64,000 nt of DNA from Nostoc sp. RI_552 (GTDB lineage: Bacteria; Cyanobacteriota; Cyanobacteriia; Cyanobacteriales; Nostocaceae), in the NCBI GenBank assembly GCA_016124525.1, contig WGNO01000014.1, forward strand, positions 17,002 through 81,001, in the 5' to 3' direction. This document shows, piece after piece, positions 48,457-59,087 of the stretch (its first letter is position 1; each line of letters opens with the position of its first letter). The notes under the pieces are model-generated. The model saw only the letters and a program-made list of their open reading frames with translations. It ran no database searches and had not been told where the DNA came from. The position numbers and the translations under genes were made by a program.

Positions 48457-48617
48457 TGGTCGTTAGCAAGAGTATAATTTTTTGACTTTTGACGTTTGAC
48501 TGGTTATTTTTACTCACTTTTCAATTTCTACTCACCCCATCTTGCTAATTTTCCTTTCTTTGTGTACCTCAGACTCGTTAAACTAGCAAATAATATTTCG
48601 CGTGGTTGCGTATAATT

Positions 48618-49103
48618 ATGACTGTCATTAGCCAAGTTATTCTCAAAGCCGACGACGAACTGCGTTATCCTAGCAGTGGCGAGCTCAAAAGCATCAAAGA
48701 ATTTTTGCAAACCGGTGAACAAAGGACACGCATTGCTGCGACCTTAGCTGAGAACGAAAAAAAGATTGTTCAAGAAGCAACTAAAAAGCTGTGGCAAAGA
48801 CGTCCTGACTTTATCGCTCCTGGGGGTAATGCTTACGGTGAACGTCAGCGTTCCCTCTGTATCCGTGACTTTGGCTGGTATTTGCGCCTAATTACCTACG
48901 GCGTACTTGCTGGTGACAAAGATCCAATCGAAAAAATTGGTTTAATTGGTGTGCGAGAAATGTACAATTCTTTGGGGGTTCCGGTTCCAGGGATGGTAGA
49001 AGCTATCAGTGTCTTGAAAACAGCCTCTCTTGACTTACTCAGTGCGGAAGATGCAGCCGCAGCCGCACCTTACTTTGATTACATCATCCAAGCGATGTCT
49101 TAA
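48618..49103 (+). CDS. apcD: Allophycocyanin alpha-B subunit
   Basis: 161 residues, a phycobilisome core terminal emitter carrying one phycocyanobilin. [20 protein letters not shown] at the start, the chromophore cysteine in [16 protein letters not shown] (about residue 80) and [17 protein letters not shown] match ApcD. It passes energy to photosystem I and II. The upstream in-frame ATG at 48606 is not favoured. It stands alone, as apcD usually does, outside the apcABC cluster. Confidence 0.93.
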   Translation: MTVISQVILKADDELRYPSSGELKSIKEFLQTGEQRTRIAATLAENEKKIVQEATKKLWQRRPDFIAPGGNAYGERQRSLCIRDFGWYLRLITYGVLAGDKDPIEKIGLIGVREMYNSLGVPVPGMVEAISVLKTASLDLLSAEDAAAAAPYFDYIIQAMS

Positions 49104-49360
49104 TCAAAGCGGTGTGAGTTTCGGGACTATAAGGTATTACCTCATAAGATTCCTCTTTTGATCATAACCTCCCCACATTTGGTAATGGCTTTGGCAAAAC
49201 TTTTGTCAGGTTATTAACCAGGTGTGGGGAAATTTGATGACTGAGTGGTTGGAGTAGTTGAGAAAAATATCGAAAAAGTATAAATTATCTGGCGATAACT
49301 GCACATATAGGTTAAGTAAATGGATACAATAAGGCTCTGTACTCTTGGTGCATTATTTCC

Positions 49361-51745
49361 ATGACCGCCACCTCCTCTACTCCCTTTTCTCCACAAGAAA
49401 TCGCCGCAGAAGGTTTAAAACCAGAAGAATATGCAGAAATTGTCAGACGTTTAGGGCGACATCCCAACAAAGCTGAACTGGGAATGTTTGGGGTGATGTG
49501 GTCTGAACATTGTTGTTACAAAAATTCACGTCCTTTACTCAAACAGTTTCCCACCACGGGCCCGCGTATATTGGTTGGACCTGGTGAAAATGCTGGGGTT
49601 GTAGACTTAGGCGAGGGATTACAATTAGCATTTAAGATCGAATCTCATAACCATCCTTCAGCTGTTGAACCTTTCCAGGGGGCAGCTACTGGTGTCGGAG
49701 GAATTCTTAGAGATATCTTTACAATGGGTGCGCGTCCCATTGCATTATTAAATTCTTTGCGCTTTGGTTCTTTAGATGATCCGAAAACCCAAAGATTATT
49801 CAGTGGTGTAGTATCTGGTATAAGTCACTATGGTAATTGTGTAGGTGTTCCTACTGTTGGTGGCGAAGTGTATTTTGACCCGGTATACTCTGGTAATCCC
49901 TTGGTGAATGTCATGGCACTGGGATTGATGGAAACGCCGGAAATTGTTAAATCCGGAGCATCTGGTTTAGGTAACCCTGTGTTGTATGTTGGTTCTACCA
50001 CCGGACGGGATGGTATGGGGGGGGCAAGTTTCGCTAGTACGGAATTAAGTGATGAGTCGTTAGATAATCGTCCTGCTGTACAAGTAGGCGATCCCTTTTT
50101 GGAAAAGTCTTTAATTGAAGCTTGTTTGGAAGCGTTTAAAACTGGTGCAGTTGTGGCTGCTCAGGATATGGGTGCTGCTGGTATCACTTGTTCGACCTCA
50201 GAGATGGCAGCTAAAGGTGGTGTGGGGATTGAATTGGATTTAGATCAGATTCCTGTGCGGGAAACGGGGATGGTTCCCTATGAATACCTGCTTTCAGAAT
50301 CTCAAGAAAGAATGCTGTTGGTTGCCCATAAAGGTCGAGAACAAGAGCTAATTGATATTTTTCAACGTTGGGGACTTCATGCTGTGGTTGCGGGGACTGT
50401 GATTGCTGAACCCATTGTACGGATTTTCTTTCAAGGTCAAGTAGCCGCGGAAATTCCGGCTGAGGCGTTGGCGGAAAATACCCCACTTTATAATCGGCAT
50501 TTATTGACAAAACCCCCAGAGTATGCTATTGAAGCTGGTAAGTGGTCTCCTGATTCTTTGCCTGGTTGCACAACGGCTGGAATTGAAATTCAAGGAAAAC
50601 TGCAATCTTGGAATAATATTTTGTTAACTTTACTGAATACTCCAACCATTGCTTCTAAAAGTTGGGTCTATCGTCAGTATGACCATCAAGTGCAGAACAA
50701 TACTGTGATTTTTCCTGGTGGTGCTGATGCGGCTGTGGTGCGCTTACGTCTCCCGGGAAAAGTGGAAAATGAAAAATCAAAAGTAGAAAGTTGGACATCA
50801 GGAATAGCTGCCACTGTAGACTGTAATTCTCGTTATGTTTATCTTGATCCCTATGAGGGAGCTAAGGCGGTGGTGGCAGAAGCGGCTCGCAATCTTAGCT
50901 GTGTGGGTGCTGAACCTCTGGCTGTGACAGATAATCTCAATTTTGGCAGTCCAGAAAAACCCGTTGGTTACTGGCAATTGGCAGAAGCCTGTCGGGGTTT
51001 GGCAGAAGGTTGTCGGGAATTGGCTACGCCAGTTACAGGGGGGAATGTGTCTCTGTACAATGAAACCTACGATGCCCAAGGTTTACCACAACCAATTTAT
51101 CCGACTCCTGTGGTGGGTATGGTGGGGTTAATTCCCGATTTAACCAAAATTTGTGGTCAAGGTTGGCAAGGAGTGGGTGATCTTATTTATCTTTTGGGGT
51201 TACCTCTAACATCTCCCATGAGCTTGGGTGCATCTGAGTATTTAGCTACCATCCATAACACTGTGGCTGGAAAGCCGCCAAGGATAGATTTTGATTTGGA
51301 ACGTCGTGTGCAGCAAGTTTGCCGCGCAGGTATTCGTGCGGGTTGGATCCGTTCAGCCCATGATTGTGCTGAGGGGGGAGTGGCTATTGCTCTGGCAGAA
51401 TCTTGCCTCGCTGGTAATCTGGGTGCGGAAATTAAAGTAGAAATCCCACAAATTCAGTGTCAACGTCTTGATGAAGTGCTGTTTTGTGAAGGTGGGGCGA
51501 GAATTTTAGTTTCTGTAACATCAGAACAACAAAAAAATTGGGAACCCTACCTACACAAACATCTAGAGGAAAATTGGCAAATGTTAGGTAAAGTGGGTAA
51601 TCTGGGTAATTCGGAAGTAGGATTGGAGGTTTTAACTACTGATAACCAAACCTTAATCAAAGTTACTATGGAACAAATGAAAGCTTGCTATTTCCACGCC
51701 ATCGCCAATCGTCTTGCCCAGAAGCCAAGCAATACTGCTGATTGA
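49361..51745 (+). CDS. purL: Phosphoribosylformylglycinamidine synthase subunit PurL
   Basis: 794 residues, the ATP-dependent synthetase of the PurLQS type used in cyanobacteria. It converts FGAR to FGAM in purine synthesis with glutaminase PurQ and PurS. Motifs [47 protein letters not shown] and [14 protein letters not shown] are present. It lies 192 bp before purF in the same orientation. Confidence 0.97.
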   Translation: MTATSSTPFSPQEIAAEGLKPEEYAEIVRRLGRHPNKAELGMFGVMWSEHCCYKNSRPLLKQFPTTGPRILVGPGENAGVVDLGEGLQLAFKIESHNHPSAVEPFQGAATGVGGILRDIFTMGARPIALLNSLRFGSLDDPKTQRLFSGVVSGISHYGNCVGVPTVGGEVYFDPVYSGNPLVNVMALGLMETPEIVKSGASGLGNPVLYVGSTTGRDGMGGASFASTELSDESLDNRPAVQVGDPFLEKSLIEACLEAFKTGAVVAAQDMGAAGITCSTSEMAAKGGVGIELDLDQIPVRETGMVPYEYLLSESQERMLLVAHKGREQELIDIFQRWGLHAVVAGTVIAEPIVRIFFQGQVAAEIPAEALAENTPLYNRHLLTKPPEYAIEAGKWSPDSLPGCTTAGIEIQGKLQSWNNILLTLLNTPTIASKSWVYRQYDHQVQNNTVIFPGGADAAVVRLRLPGKVENEKSKVESWTSGIAATVDCNSRYVYLDPYEGAKAVVAEAARNLSCVGAEPLAVTDNLNFGSPEKPVGYWQLAEACRGLAEGCRELATPVTGGNVSLYNETYDAQGLPQPIYPTPVVGMVGLIPDLTKICGQGWQGVGDLIYLLGLPLTSPMSLGASEYLATIHNTVAGKPPRIDFDLERRVQQVCRAGIRAGWIRSAHDCAEGGVAIALAESCLAGNLGAEIKVEIPQIQCQRLDEVLFCEGGARILVSVTSEQQKNWEPYLHKHLEENWQMLGKVGNLGNSEVGLEVLTTDNQTLIKVTMEQMKACYFHAIANRLAQKPSNTAD

Positions 51746-51937
51746 TTTTTGAAATCCTGTATACCAGGATAATCAACTTTTGTGAGCAAAATTACGGTAA
51801 TGTTTTAATGTATGGTTAAATATTCATTAAGAATTTAGCAACCATCCAAAGATATCATGCCAATGGGCAAATAATTACTAATTCGTCATTAGTTACGGAT
51901 TATTCTGACTTGACACCCAAACCAGGAGCAATAGCCA

Positions 51938-53458
51938 ATGATTCCCATCCATTCCGTCACTATGGCTACGCCAAACAAGCGATCAAATGAATACCCCAAT
52001 CAGGTAACAGACTCGATTAATAGTCATGAACATCTACCTGACAAACCAGAAGAAGCTTGTGGTGTTTTTGGCATTTACGCACCAGAAGAAGATGTTGCTA
52101 AAATGACCTATTTTGGATTGTATGCCCTTCAACATCGGGGTCAAGAATCAGCTGGGATTGCCACGTTTGAGGATGGAAAAGTACACCTCCACAAGGACAT
52201 GGGCTTAGTATCTCAAGTCTTTAATGAGCGGGTTTTGGCTCATTTACCCGGAAGCCTGGCCATTGGTCATACTCGTTATTCCACCACTGGCTCTAGTCGC
52301 AAAGATAATGCCCAACCTGCGGTGATCGAAACGCGATTAGGCTCATTAGCTCTTTCACACAATGGTAATTTAGTCAATACTTTGCCATTGCGAGAAGAGT
52401 TAGCCCAAACTAAAGTCAGTTTGGTGACAACAACAGATTCAGAATTGATTGCTTTGGCCATCGCTGAAGCTGTCAATGCTGGTGCAGATTGGCTAGAAGG
52501 AGCAACTAAGGCGTTTCACCGTTGCCAAGGTGCGTTTAGTTTAGTGATTGGTACTCCTGCTGGCGTAATGGGTGCTCGCGACCCCAATGGTATCCGTCCT
52601 TTAGTTATTGGTACTTTACCTGGTAATCCAGTTCGTTATGTCTTGGCTTCGGAAACTTGTGGTTTAGATATTATTGGAGCTCAATATTTGCGAGATGTGG
52701 AACCAGGAGAGTTAGTGTTGATCACTGAGGAGGGTTTAGCTTCTTACCGTTGGAGTCCAAAACCTCAGCGCAAGTTGTGTATCTTTGAGATGATTTATTT
52801 TGCACGTCCTGATAGCATCATGCACAACGAAAGTTTGTATACCTATCGCATGAGGTTAGGGCGACAAATAGCGGCAGAATCCACTGTAGATGCTGATATT
52901 GTCTTTGGTGTTCCTGATTCGGGTATACCGGCAGCCATTGGATTTGCCCAAGCTTCTGGTGTACCTTACGCGGAAGGATTGATTAAAAATCGCTACGTGG
53001 GACGAACTTTTATTCAGCCCACACAATCTATGCGAGAGTCAGGAATTCGCATGAAACTCAACCCTCTCAAAGATGTATTAATCGGTAAACGAGTAATTAT
53101 TGTGGATGACTCGATTGTCCGGGGTACAACAAGCCGGAAACTGGTTAAAGCTTTGCGTGAGGCTGGTGTGATAGAAGTACATATGCGAATTTCTTCTCCA
53201 CCGGTTACACATCCGTGTTTTTACGGTATTGATACTGACACCCAGGATCAGCTCATTGCTGCTACCAAATCGGTCAAAGAAATCGCTGAACAGCTGGGGG
53301 TGGATAGTCTTGCTTATCTTAGTTGGAAGGGAATGTTGGAAGCAACTAAGGAAGATACGAATACTTTCTGTTCGGCTTGCTTTACTGGGGATTATCCTGT
53401 CACTATTCCCGAACAAGTGAAGCGTTCTAAACTGATGTTAGAAAAGGTTGTGGTTTAG
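51938..53458 (+). CDS. purF: Amidophosphoribosyltransferase
   Basis: Commits PRPP to purine synthesis. 506 residues with an N-terminal propeptide; the mature glutaminase begins at the cysteine in EEACGVFGIYAP (residue 41). The PRPP-binding loop VIIVDDSIVRGTTSRKL is intact, and the C-terminal FCSACFTGDYP with CFYGIDTDTQ suits an iron-sulfur type PurF. An alternative start MATPNKRS is at 51962. It lies next to purL. Confidence 0.96.
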   Translation: MIPIHSVTMATPNKRSNEYPNQVTDSINSHEHLPDKPEEACGVFGIYAPEEDVAKMTYFGLYALQHRGQESAGIATFEDGKVHLHKDMGLVSQVFNERVLAHLPGSLAIGHTRYSTTGSSRKDNAQPAVIETRLGSLALSHNGNLVNTLPLREELAQTKVSLVTTTDSELIALAIAEAVNAGADWLEGATKAFHRCQGAFSLVIGTPAGVMGARDPNGIRPLVIGTLPGNPVRYVLASETCGLDIIGAQYLRDVEPGELVLITEEGLASYRWSPKPQRKLCIFEMIYFARPDSIMHNESLYTYRMRLGRQIAAESTVDADIVFGVPDSGIPAAIGFAQASGVPYAEGLIKNRYVGRTFIQPTQSMRESGIRMKLNPLKDVLIGKRVIIVDDSIVRGTTSRKLVKALREAGVIEVHMRISSPPVTHPCFYGIDTDTQDQLIAATKSVKEIAEQLGVDSLAYLSWKGMLEATKEDTNTFCSACFTGDYPVTIPEQVKRSKLMLEKVVV

Positions 53459-53489
53459 TGCATTAGCGAAATTTTGAAAGCATGATGGG

Positions 53490-53506
53490 GTTGACATTTT
53501 GTCAAC
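53490..53506 (+). terminator. Small hairpin after purF
   Basis: GTTGACA-TTT-TGTCAAC, a 7-bp perfect stem 32 bases after the purF stop. It has no T run, so its function as a terminator is weakly supported. Confidence 0.35.
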
Positions 53507-53587
53507 TCCTGAGAAGTTTTGGATGGATTAAATAATTATGAATTACAACTCAAAAAGAGTTTTTATTGTATATTTATTTAACGGTTT

Positions 53588-54619
53588 ATGATATCGAAGA
53601 AATTTTTGAAAGATATCATTATTAAACTACTGACTGGGGCTTCACAAGTCGACTATGCTATGCTGGCTAGTCAACTTACTTTAACAGACGCAATAGCCAA
53701 AATTGACTGGTTGTTTGGTTGTGAGGCTGTATTAAAAGAGTTTAATTCCGATTTTACTATACCTTACTACACTCAAAGTGAGTGGGGTTATCAAATCTAT
53801 CACTCTGGACAAGATGCCATTCACATGGCATTGAATGTTGATGGGGTATTTAATCCAGATGGTTATTATGCTCAACCGCGAGTTGTTGCCGAACAAATTT
53901 GTGAACTTGATGCCAGGAACGTTTTAGAATTAGGATCTGGTAAAGGATTTAATAGCTGTTTTTTAGCCCAACAGTATCCAGAAGTAAATTTTACCGGAAT
54001 TGATTTAACTGCATCGCATATTAAAATAGCGCGTCGCCAAGCAGAGAAATTTTCCAATTTATCTTTTGAAGAAGCTAATTTTAATCAGTTAAGGTTTTTA
54101 GATCAGTCTTTTGATATTGTTTTTGCCTTTGAGTGTTTATGTCATGCATCTGCTGATGAAATACCACTGGCAGAAATTTTTCGTGTGCTGCGACCGGGGG
54201 GAAAATTAATTGTGTTTGATGGCTATCGTAAAAATAAGCTGGAACAACTTTCTCCTTTACTTCAAACTGCAAGTCAACTTGTGGAAGTCTCTATGGCTGT
54301 TCGCAATGGATTTTCACTAATTGATGATTGGTATGCCATCGCGCAATCAATTGGCTTTCGAGTTGAAGTGAGGGAAGACATTTCTTGGGCAATTCAGCCT
54401 ACTTTATGGAAATTACAAAAGTTGTCGCTGAAACTTTTTTCCTTATCTTGGAAAGCAAAAATACTTACTTATCTGCTGCCCAAATATTTGGTGAGAAATT
54501 CAATTGCTGGTCTTTTAATGCCCTTTACTGTTAGCCCTAAGGGAGAGGCTTTTGGATATTACAAATTAATTTTAGAGCGTCCTTTATCAACTATTAGACA
54601 ACAGATTTCTGTTAAGTGA
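53588..54619 (+). CDS. Class I SAM-dependent methyltransferase
   Basis: 343 residues. The SAM motif VLELGSGKGFNSCFLAQQYP is followed by the acidic loop NFTGIDLTASHI and FDIVFAFECLCHASADEI, then a domain with the RVLRPGGKLIVFDGYR signature. The enzyme class is clear; the substrate is not. The C-terminal ~90 residues are hydrophobic and may contact a membrane or lipid substrate. Confidence 0.82.
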   Translation: MISKKFLKDIIIKLLTGASQVDYAMLASQLTLTDAIAKIDWLFGCEAVLKEFNSDFTIPYYTQSEWGYQIYHSGQDAIHMALNVDGVFNPDGYYAQPRVVAEQICELDARNVLELGSGKGFNSCFLAQQYPEVNFTGIDLTASHIKIARRQAEKFSNLSFEEANFNQLRFLDQSFDIVFAFECLCHASADEIPLAEIFRVLRPGGKLIVFDGYRKNKLEQLSPLLQTASQLVEVSMAVRNGFSLIDDWYAIAQSIGFRVEVREDISWAIQPTLWKLQKLSLKLFSLSWKAKILTYLLPKYLVRNSIAGLLMPFTVSPKGEAFGYYKLILERPLSTIRQQISVK

Positions 54620-54684
54620 GGTAGAATGCCCACAAGAGTTTTACCATTAATATCCATAGGTCATCTAGCCAGAAACTGCTGTAA

Positions 54685-54972
54685 TCAACCCCATGGCATT
54701 TGCATAAACTCAACTCTGGGTAATAAAGGATCTATGACAATACCTACGCCGCTAAAACCCCAACGTTTGAGTAAGTTTCCTAATTGTGTAACCGCAATGG
54801 ATTCTACAGCAAAGCGGTGGGCCACTTCTCTAGCATGGGTGTTGAGGTAGCTTAAAGCATCAAAGTTTTCTCGAAACAGCAATAAATAACCTGAAGTTTC
54901 ACCCTGGGGAAGAGCTAGGAGATAACTACCGTCGGATTGGGAGCGCATTAGATAATAAATTTCACAGAACAT
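54685..54972 (-). CDS. Conserved hypothetical protein, operon with ABC permease
   Basis: 95 residues: MFCEIYYLMRSQSDGSYLLA, LLLFRENFDALSYLNTHARE, RFAVESIAVTQLGNLLKRWG. Beta-strand-rich and hydrophobic in patches but with no transmembrane helix. Its start is 6 bases after the permease stop, strongly suggesting co-transcription and possibly coupled translation. I recognise no family. Confidence 0.65.
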   Translation of the reverse strand: MFCEIYYLMRSQSDGSYLLALPQGETSGYLLLFRENFDALSYLNTHAREVAHRFAVESIAVTQLGNLLKRWGFSGVGIVIDPLLPRVEFMQMPWG

Positions 54973-54978
54973 ACTCGA

Positions 54979-56019
54979 TTAAGATTCCAAACGAATCCTG
55001 GGGTCGGCTACCTTTAAGAGCAAGTCTGCCATTAAATTGCCTAAATTCAGCAGTAGGGCACTCATAACAAGACTAGCCATGACTAGATATTGGTCTTTGG
55101 CCATTACAGCTTGCAAAGTCAATCTGCCTAAACCAGGCCAGTTAAAGAATTGTTCGGCGATGAATGCGCCTCCCAATAAGCCAGCTAATTCAAAGCCTAA
55201 CAAAGTAATTAAGGGATTGACGGCATTGCGGAGAGCATGAACGTAAATGACGCGATTTTCTGGTAATCCCTTGGCTCGAGCTGTTTGGATATAATCTTGG
55301 CGCAGAACATCCAATAATTCCCCGCGAGTGATTCTTTGCAAACCAGCAAAGCTAGTGATACTTAAGGCTATGGTGGGTAAAATCATGTGCCAACCGATAT
55401 CAAGTATTTGACCAAACCAAGATAATTCAGCATGATTGATGCTGGTCATACCACCTACAGGAAATAAAGGTGAGGTGACTTGAGCAAATATGAGCAGAAA
55501 TAAGGCTGTGATGAAACTGGGAAATCCTTGTCCCGTGTAGCTGATGATCTGTAAAATGCGGTCAGTGGCTTGATTTTGTTTGACAGCCGCAAGTATGCCA
55601 AAGGGAATGGCCATGGCCCAGGTGCAAAATAAAGATGCGATGGCTAAAAGTAAGGTGGCTGGTATTCTCTCCCATAAGAGAGAAGCTACTGAGCGTTGGT
55701 AAACAAAACTTGTACCAAAATTTCCTTTCGTCAATATTTGCCATAACCAGAGCCTAAACTGTTCTGGCCAAGATTTATCCAGACCAAACTGTTGCCTTAA
55801 TTCTTCGATTCGTTCTGGAGAAATTGTCGGATTTTGCCGTAGGGTATCTACATAGTCACCTGGAGATAGTTTCATGAGCAAGAACGACAGCGCCGTTGCC
55901 AACAACAAGGTAAACAGTGCTTGTAATATCCGTTTTAATACATAAACAAATGTTTCGTTTGTAACTAGCTTAATTAGCCAATCCCGGCCTGTCTCCAGGG
56001 GAATTTTAGTAAAAGTCAT
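54979..56019 (-). CDS. ABC transporter permease (DppB/OppB type)
   Basis: 346 residues with about six transmembrane helices. It starts with the type VYVLKRILQALFTLLLATAL, has the periplasmic PGDYVDTLRQNP segment, and the EAA loop RAKGLPENRVIYVHALRNAV. It is the first inner-membrane component of a dipeptide/oligopeptide or nickel importer. The second permease, binding protein and ATPases are not adjacent, so this is an orphan permease. It starts 9 bases after apt. Confidence 0.88.
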   Translation of the reverse strand: MTFTKIPLETGRDWLIKLVTNETFVYVLKRILQALFTLLLATALSFLLMKLSPGDYVDTLRQNPTISPERIEELRQQFGLDKSWPEQFRLWLWQILTKGNFGTSFVYQRSVASLLWERIPATLLLAIASLFCTWAMAIPFGILAAVKQNQATDRILQIISYTGQGFPSFITALFLLIFAQVTSPLFPVGGMTSINHAELSWFGQILDIGWHMILPTIALSITSFAGLQRITRGELLDVLRQDYIQTARAKGLPENRVIYVHALRNAVNPLITLLGFELAGLLGGAFIAEQFFNWPGLGRLTLQAVMAKDQYLVMASLVMSALLLNLGNLMADLLLKVADPRIRLES

Positions 56020-56028
56020 AACGGTTGA

Positions 56029-56547
56029 TTAGTATTGAATTAGGGAAATAATTGGCACGTCTGGTAAGTGTTTACGTCCTTGTAAATCCCGTAGCTCGAT
56101 AATAAACCCAAATCCTACTAGTTCGCAGCCAATCTTCTGCACTAACTTTGCCGTTGCATTGGCTGTGCCGCCTGTGGCAATTAAATCATCCACAATTAAA
56201 ACACGGCTATCTGGATGCAAAGCGTCTTGATGCATTTCCAAACAGTCTGTACCATACTCTAATTCATATTCAATTGAGTGAACTGCTGCTGGTAACTTTC
56301 CTGGTTTGCGGACGGGAATAAAACCCGCTCCTAATTTATAAGCTAAAGGAGGTCCAAAAATAAAGCCACGGGACTCCATACCGACAACATAATCAGCCTG
56401 TAATCCAGAATTAATGCATTCTTGTGTAAAGAAGTCAATAGTGTAACGTAATCCCTCTGGATCGCGGAGTAGAGTGGTTATGTCCCGAAATAAAATTCCG
56501 GGTTTGGGAAAATCTGGGATGTCGCGAATTAGAGACTTTAAATCCAT
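56029..56547 (-). CDS. apt: Adenine phosphoribosyltransferase
   Basis: 172 residues: [40 protein letters not shown], the PRPP motif [20 protein letters not shown]. It salvages adenine to AMP. Complete. First gene of a probable apt / permease / small-protein operon (gaps of 9 and 6 bases). Confidence 0.95.
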   Translation of the reverse strand: MDLKSLIRDIPDFPKPGILFRDITTLLRDPEGLRYTIDFFTQECINSGLQADYVVGMESRGFIFGPPLAYKLGAGFIPVRKPGKLPAAVHSIEYELEYGTDCLEMHQDALHPDSRVLIVDDLIATGGTANATAKLVQKIGCELVGFGFIIELRDLQGRKHLPDVPIISLIQY

Positions 56548-56890
56548 AAGATAAATATAAGGGAGTGGGAATTAGGGAGTAAGGAACAATATTTATAGTA
56601 CTTAGTACCTTAGTACCCAATTCCCGATGCCTGAAAAATCCTACACTATAATGTCATACGCTGGTAATTTTGGATCTAATTTCACAATCCATTGATCAAA
56701 CAGGAAGGTAAACAGATGGTTTGAAAAAGAAAATTTCAGTATACGCAACAATTTAAGTAGAACAAGTAATTAATATATATCAGGTAGTATTGCTACTACC
56801 ACAAGTCTCAGTTCTTGTTTAGCTACTTATCCTAAATTAGTTGTACTAATTTTATTAAGTCTGTTAGAACCGCAGAAGGTATTTTATAGA
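56548..56890. other. Divergent intergenic region apt / DUF3038
   Basis: About 340 bp, AT rich, presumed to hold both promoters. It includes AGTACTTAGTACCTTAGTAC, a short direct repeat. Nothing else recognised. Confidence 0.35.
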
Positions 56891-57517
56891 ATGAATGTCT
56901 CAGCCAGCTTAACGTCATTGAAAAGTCCAACTCCCCAGTCATTGCCGATGATTCTGGATACTTTACCAGACCCTGCGATCGCAGCACAAGGTTGTCCGGC
57001 TAGAACCCGGCTGCAAGTTGATCTGATTTTACTGGCGATTGAAGCTTTAGAACTGGGTGGTTCTGAAGCTATTTTGGCTTTTGCTGAGGAGTTGGAATTG
57101 AAAGGAATTATTAAACACCGGGTAAATTTATGGCGGATGCGGAGTTCCAACCCTATGAGAAGAGCACATATCCGCCGGACCTTAACTGTCATAGAGGCAA
57201 AAGCTTTAGTGGTAATTGCCAGCCACATAGCACGGCGTTTAACCGTTGTCATTCGCCAGATGCTGATGACCTATCAGCAAATGAGTGAAAAACAGATTCC
57301 CTTGGCACAAAATTTGCGACTATCTAATTATCTAGAACGATTTCGAGTACATTTTAAAAGTAGGATGAATGCTAAACGCTCTACTGTAATGGCATTAAGT
57401 TCTGATGAAAAATTAGATGAGCTAGCAATAAACTTGTTGGGACAATTACTCTTTTGTACTGGCACAGCTGGGATGCAGCGATTCTGGATTAGTCTTTTTG
57501 ACGGTGAAGTAGATTGA
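56891..57517 (+). CDS. DUF3038 protein
   Basis: 208 residues: LDTLPDPAIAAQGCPARTRL, LILLAIEALELGGSEAILAF, then a positively charged helical part (NLRLSNYLERFRVHFKSRM). Matches the cyanobacteria-specific DUF3038 family. Function unknown. In other cyanobacteria it is found beside a DUF4335 gene, as it would be here if the TnpB relic were removed. Confidence 0.82.
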   Translation: MNVSASLTSLKSPTPQSLPMILDTLPDPAIAAQGCPARTRLQVDLILLAIEALELGGSEAILAFAEELELKGIIKHRVNLWRMRSSNPMRRAHIRRTLTVIEAKALVVIASHIARRLTVVIRQMLMTYQQMSEKQIPLAQNLRLSNYLERFRVHFKSRMNAKRSTVMALSSDEKLDELAINLLGQLLFCTGTAGMQRFWISLFDGEVD

Positions 57518-57588
57518 TATGCTCTGATTACTAACCACTGCAGGTGTAACAAGAGAAAATCAAGACTCATAACTTGTAACTGCTCAAA

Positions 57589-57741
57589 ACACTTACGCCT
57601 ATCAAGTCTGACCATTGCTCCACAGACAGCAATGGTTTGTGCCACCGCCAAAATATTTCTTGCGGCGTTGATGTCTTGGTTATGGTGCGTTCCACAATGA
57701 GGGAAATGCCATTGCCGCACATTCAACGGCGGACTTTCAAC
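57589..57741 (-). pseudogene. TnpB C-terminal relic between DUF3038 and DUF4335
   Basis: The minus-strand frame reads PPLNVRQWHFPHCGTHHNQD, INAARNILAVAQTIAVCGAM, VRLDRRK. This matches the last zinc CxxC and the catalytic D-x-NAA of TnpB (LNVREWxCPxCGTHHDRDxNAAxNILA..CGA). One zinc cysteine is lost (FPHC). There is no recognisable right-end palindrome. About 412 bp now separate the flanking genes. Confidence 0.7.
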
Positions 57742-57929
57742 AATTTCACTAGACCCTATTATAAAATCTGTAACACAAATGCAGGCAAAATTAATTACTA
57801 ATTCGCCCCTTACCACGTCCTTTGTTGTTGCCACGCAATCAATAGAAACAGGAGTCAAGCTCTTGACTAATCGCCGTTCCTCATCTGTTGAATCTTGCGG
57901 GTCTAAAGCGAACCTCCTGGAGGTGTGAG

Positions 57930-59039
57930 ATGAATATTCAACGTAAGTACAGTCTACCCAATTGTACGCTTTTGTTAGAGGGTTTAAGTGATGCTGGGAA
58001 AACTGCACATTACCAAGAAATGCGTCCAGAATTATCAATATTGGTAAATGCAGAATGCTATGTATCTGGCTATAGTGAGCCCCTAGTGGGAGGGCGGGAA
58101 TTTTTTGAAAGCTTAGTGAGGTCCGTGAGTGGCTATGCTCAAGAATTTTTGAGTAATGTGTCCCATCCCCAAGGGCATAATCAAGACTCAGAATTAGTGC
58201 AGATACAAAAAATTGGCCCCAACCGACATAGATTAATTGTGCATTCTGAAATAACTGTAGGTGGTTTTAACTACAGGCCTAACTATGATAAACCCCCCAT
58301 TCAAATAGATTTGAATACGGTGCAGTTATTTGATTTAGTTGAAGCTGTGGATCAGTTTTTTGCTGATAGTCAAACCTTACCAGAGTTATCACTAGAGTTG
58401 CAGCCAGTTGCTAAGTCTCACAGCAGTGCTAATCAAGTCTTCATCCAACAGGCACTCCCGGCAGCTATAGGTATTTCTGGTCTAGCAGTTGCCGCGACAA
58501 TGGCTTTTAGCTTGATTCCAGCACCGGAATTACGCCCACCAGAACCAAGGATAGAGGAAGAAACTAGCTCTACAGCGCCGAGCAGGATTTCTGCTACACC
58601 ACCAAAGACAACAACACCCCCAAATTTAGAAACTGCGACAGCAAATTCAGCAAGTGTGAATACTCCCACGGTTGAGACACCAGCAAAAATTACGGACCTA
58701 GAAGCACTCTTAACTAGATCTACGGAAATCACGGACTCAACTCAACTGCGTGTTTTGAATAGCCAAGTTTATGAAAAAATTAATTCTGCTTGGAACAGTC
58801 GCTCAGAATTAACAGAAGATTTAGTCTATCGTGTGGGTGTAACTGCCGATACTGAGATTATCGGTTACAAACCAGTGAATGGGGAAGCAAATCAAGGAAT
58901 AGAGTTAACTCCTTTGCCGAACCTGCTTTACAATCCTGTTAATCGTTCTTCCACCGCCAATGAAAGAATTGCCCAATTTAGAGTAGTTTTTACTCAACAA
59001 GGTATTTTGCAAGTTAGCCCTTGGTGGGGGTATCAGTGA
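57930..59039 (+). CDS. DUF4335 protein
   Basis: 369 residues. The N-terminal domain (MNIQRKYSLPNCTLLLEGLS, YVSGYSEPLVGGREFFESLV) defines DUF4335. One transmembrane helix is likely at about residues 173-192 (IGISGLAVAATMAFSLIPA), then a proline/threonine-rich linker (PPKTTTPPNLETATANSA) and a C-terminal domain (EKINSAWNSRSELTEDLVYR). The start at 57930 has GGAGG six bases upstream and is preferred over 57888. Probably a membrane-anchored protein acting with DUF3038; function unknown. Confidence 0.85.
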   Translation: MNIQRKYSLPNCTLLLEGLSDAGKTAHYQEMRPELSILVNAECYVSGYSEPLVGGREFFESLVRSVSGYAQEFLSNVSHPQGHNQDSELVQIQKIGPNRHRLIVHSEITVGGFNYRPNYDKPPIQIDLNTVQLFDLVEAVDQFFADSQTLPELSLELQPVAKSHSSANQVFIQQALPAAIGISGLAVAATMAFSLIPAPELRPPEPRIEEETSSTAPSRISATPPKTTTPPNLETATANSASVNTPTVETPAKITDLEALLTRSTEITDSTQLRVLNSQVYEKINSAWNSRSELTEDLVYRVGVTADTEIIGYKPVNGEANQGIELTPLPNLLYNPVNRSSTANERIAQFRVVFTQQGILQVSPWWGYQ

Positions 59040-59087
59040 TGGGGAAAGGGGAGGAGGAATTCATACCCCCTAATCCCTGATCTTGCT

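Noticed and set aside
57742..58038. N-terminal part of the minus-strand frame over the TnpB relic as a real protein
   Set aside because: It overlaps the start of DUF4335 and shows no TnpB or other family signal; only the 57589-57741 part is convincing.
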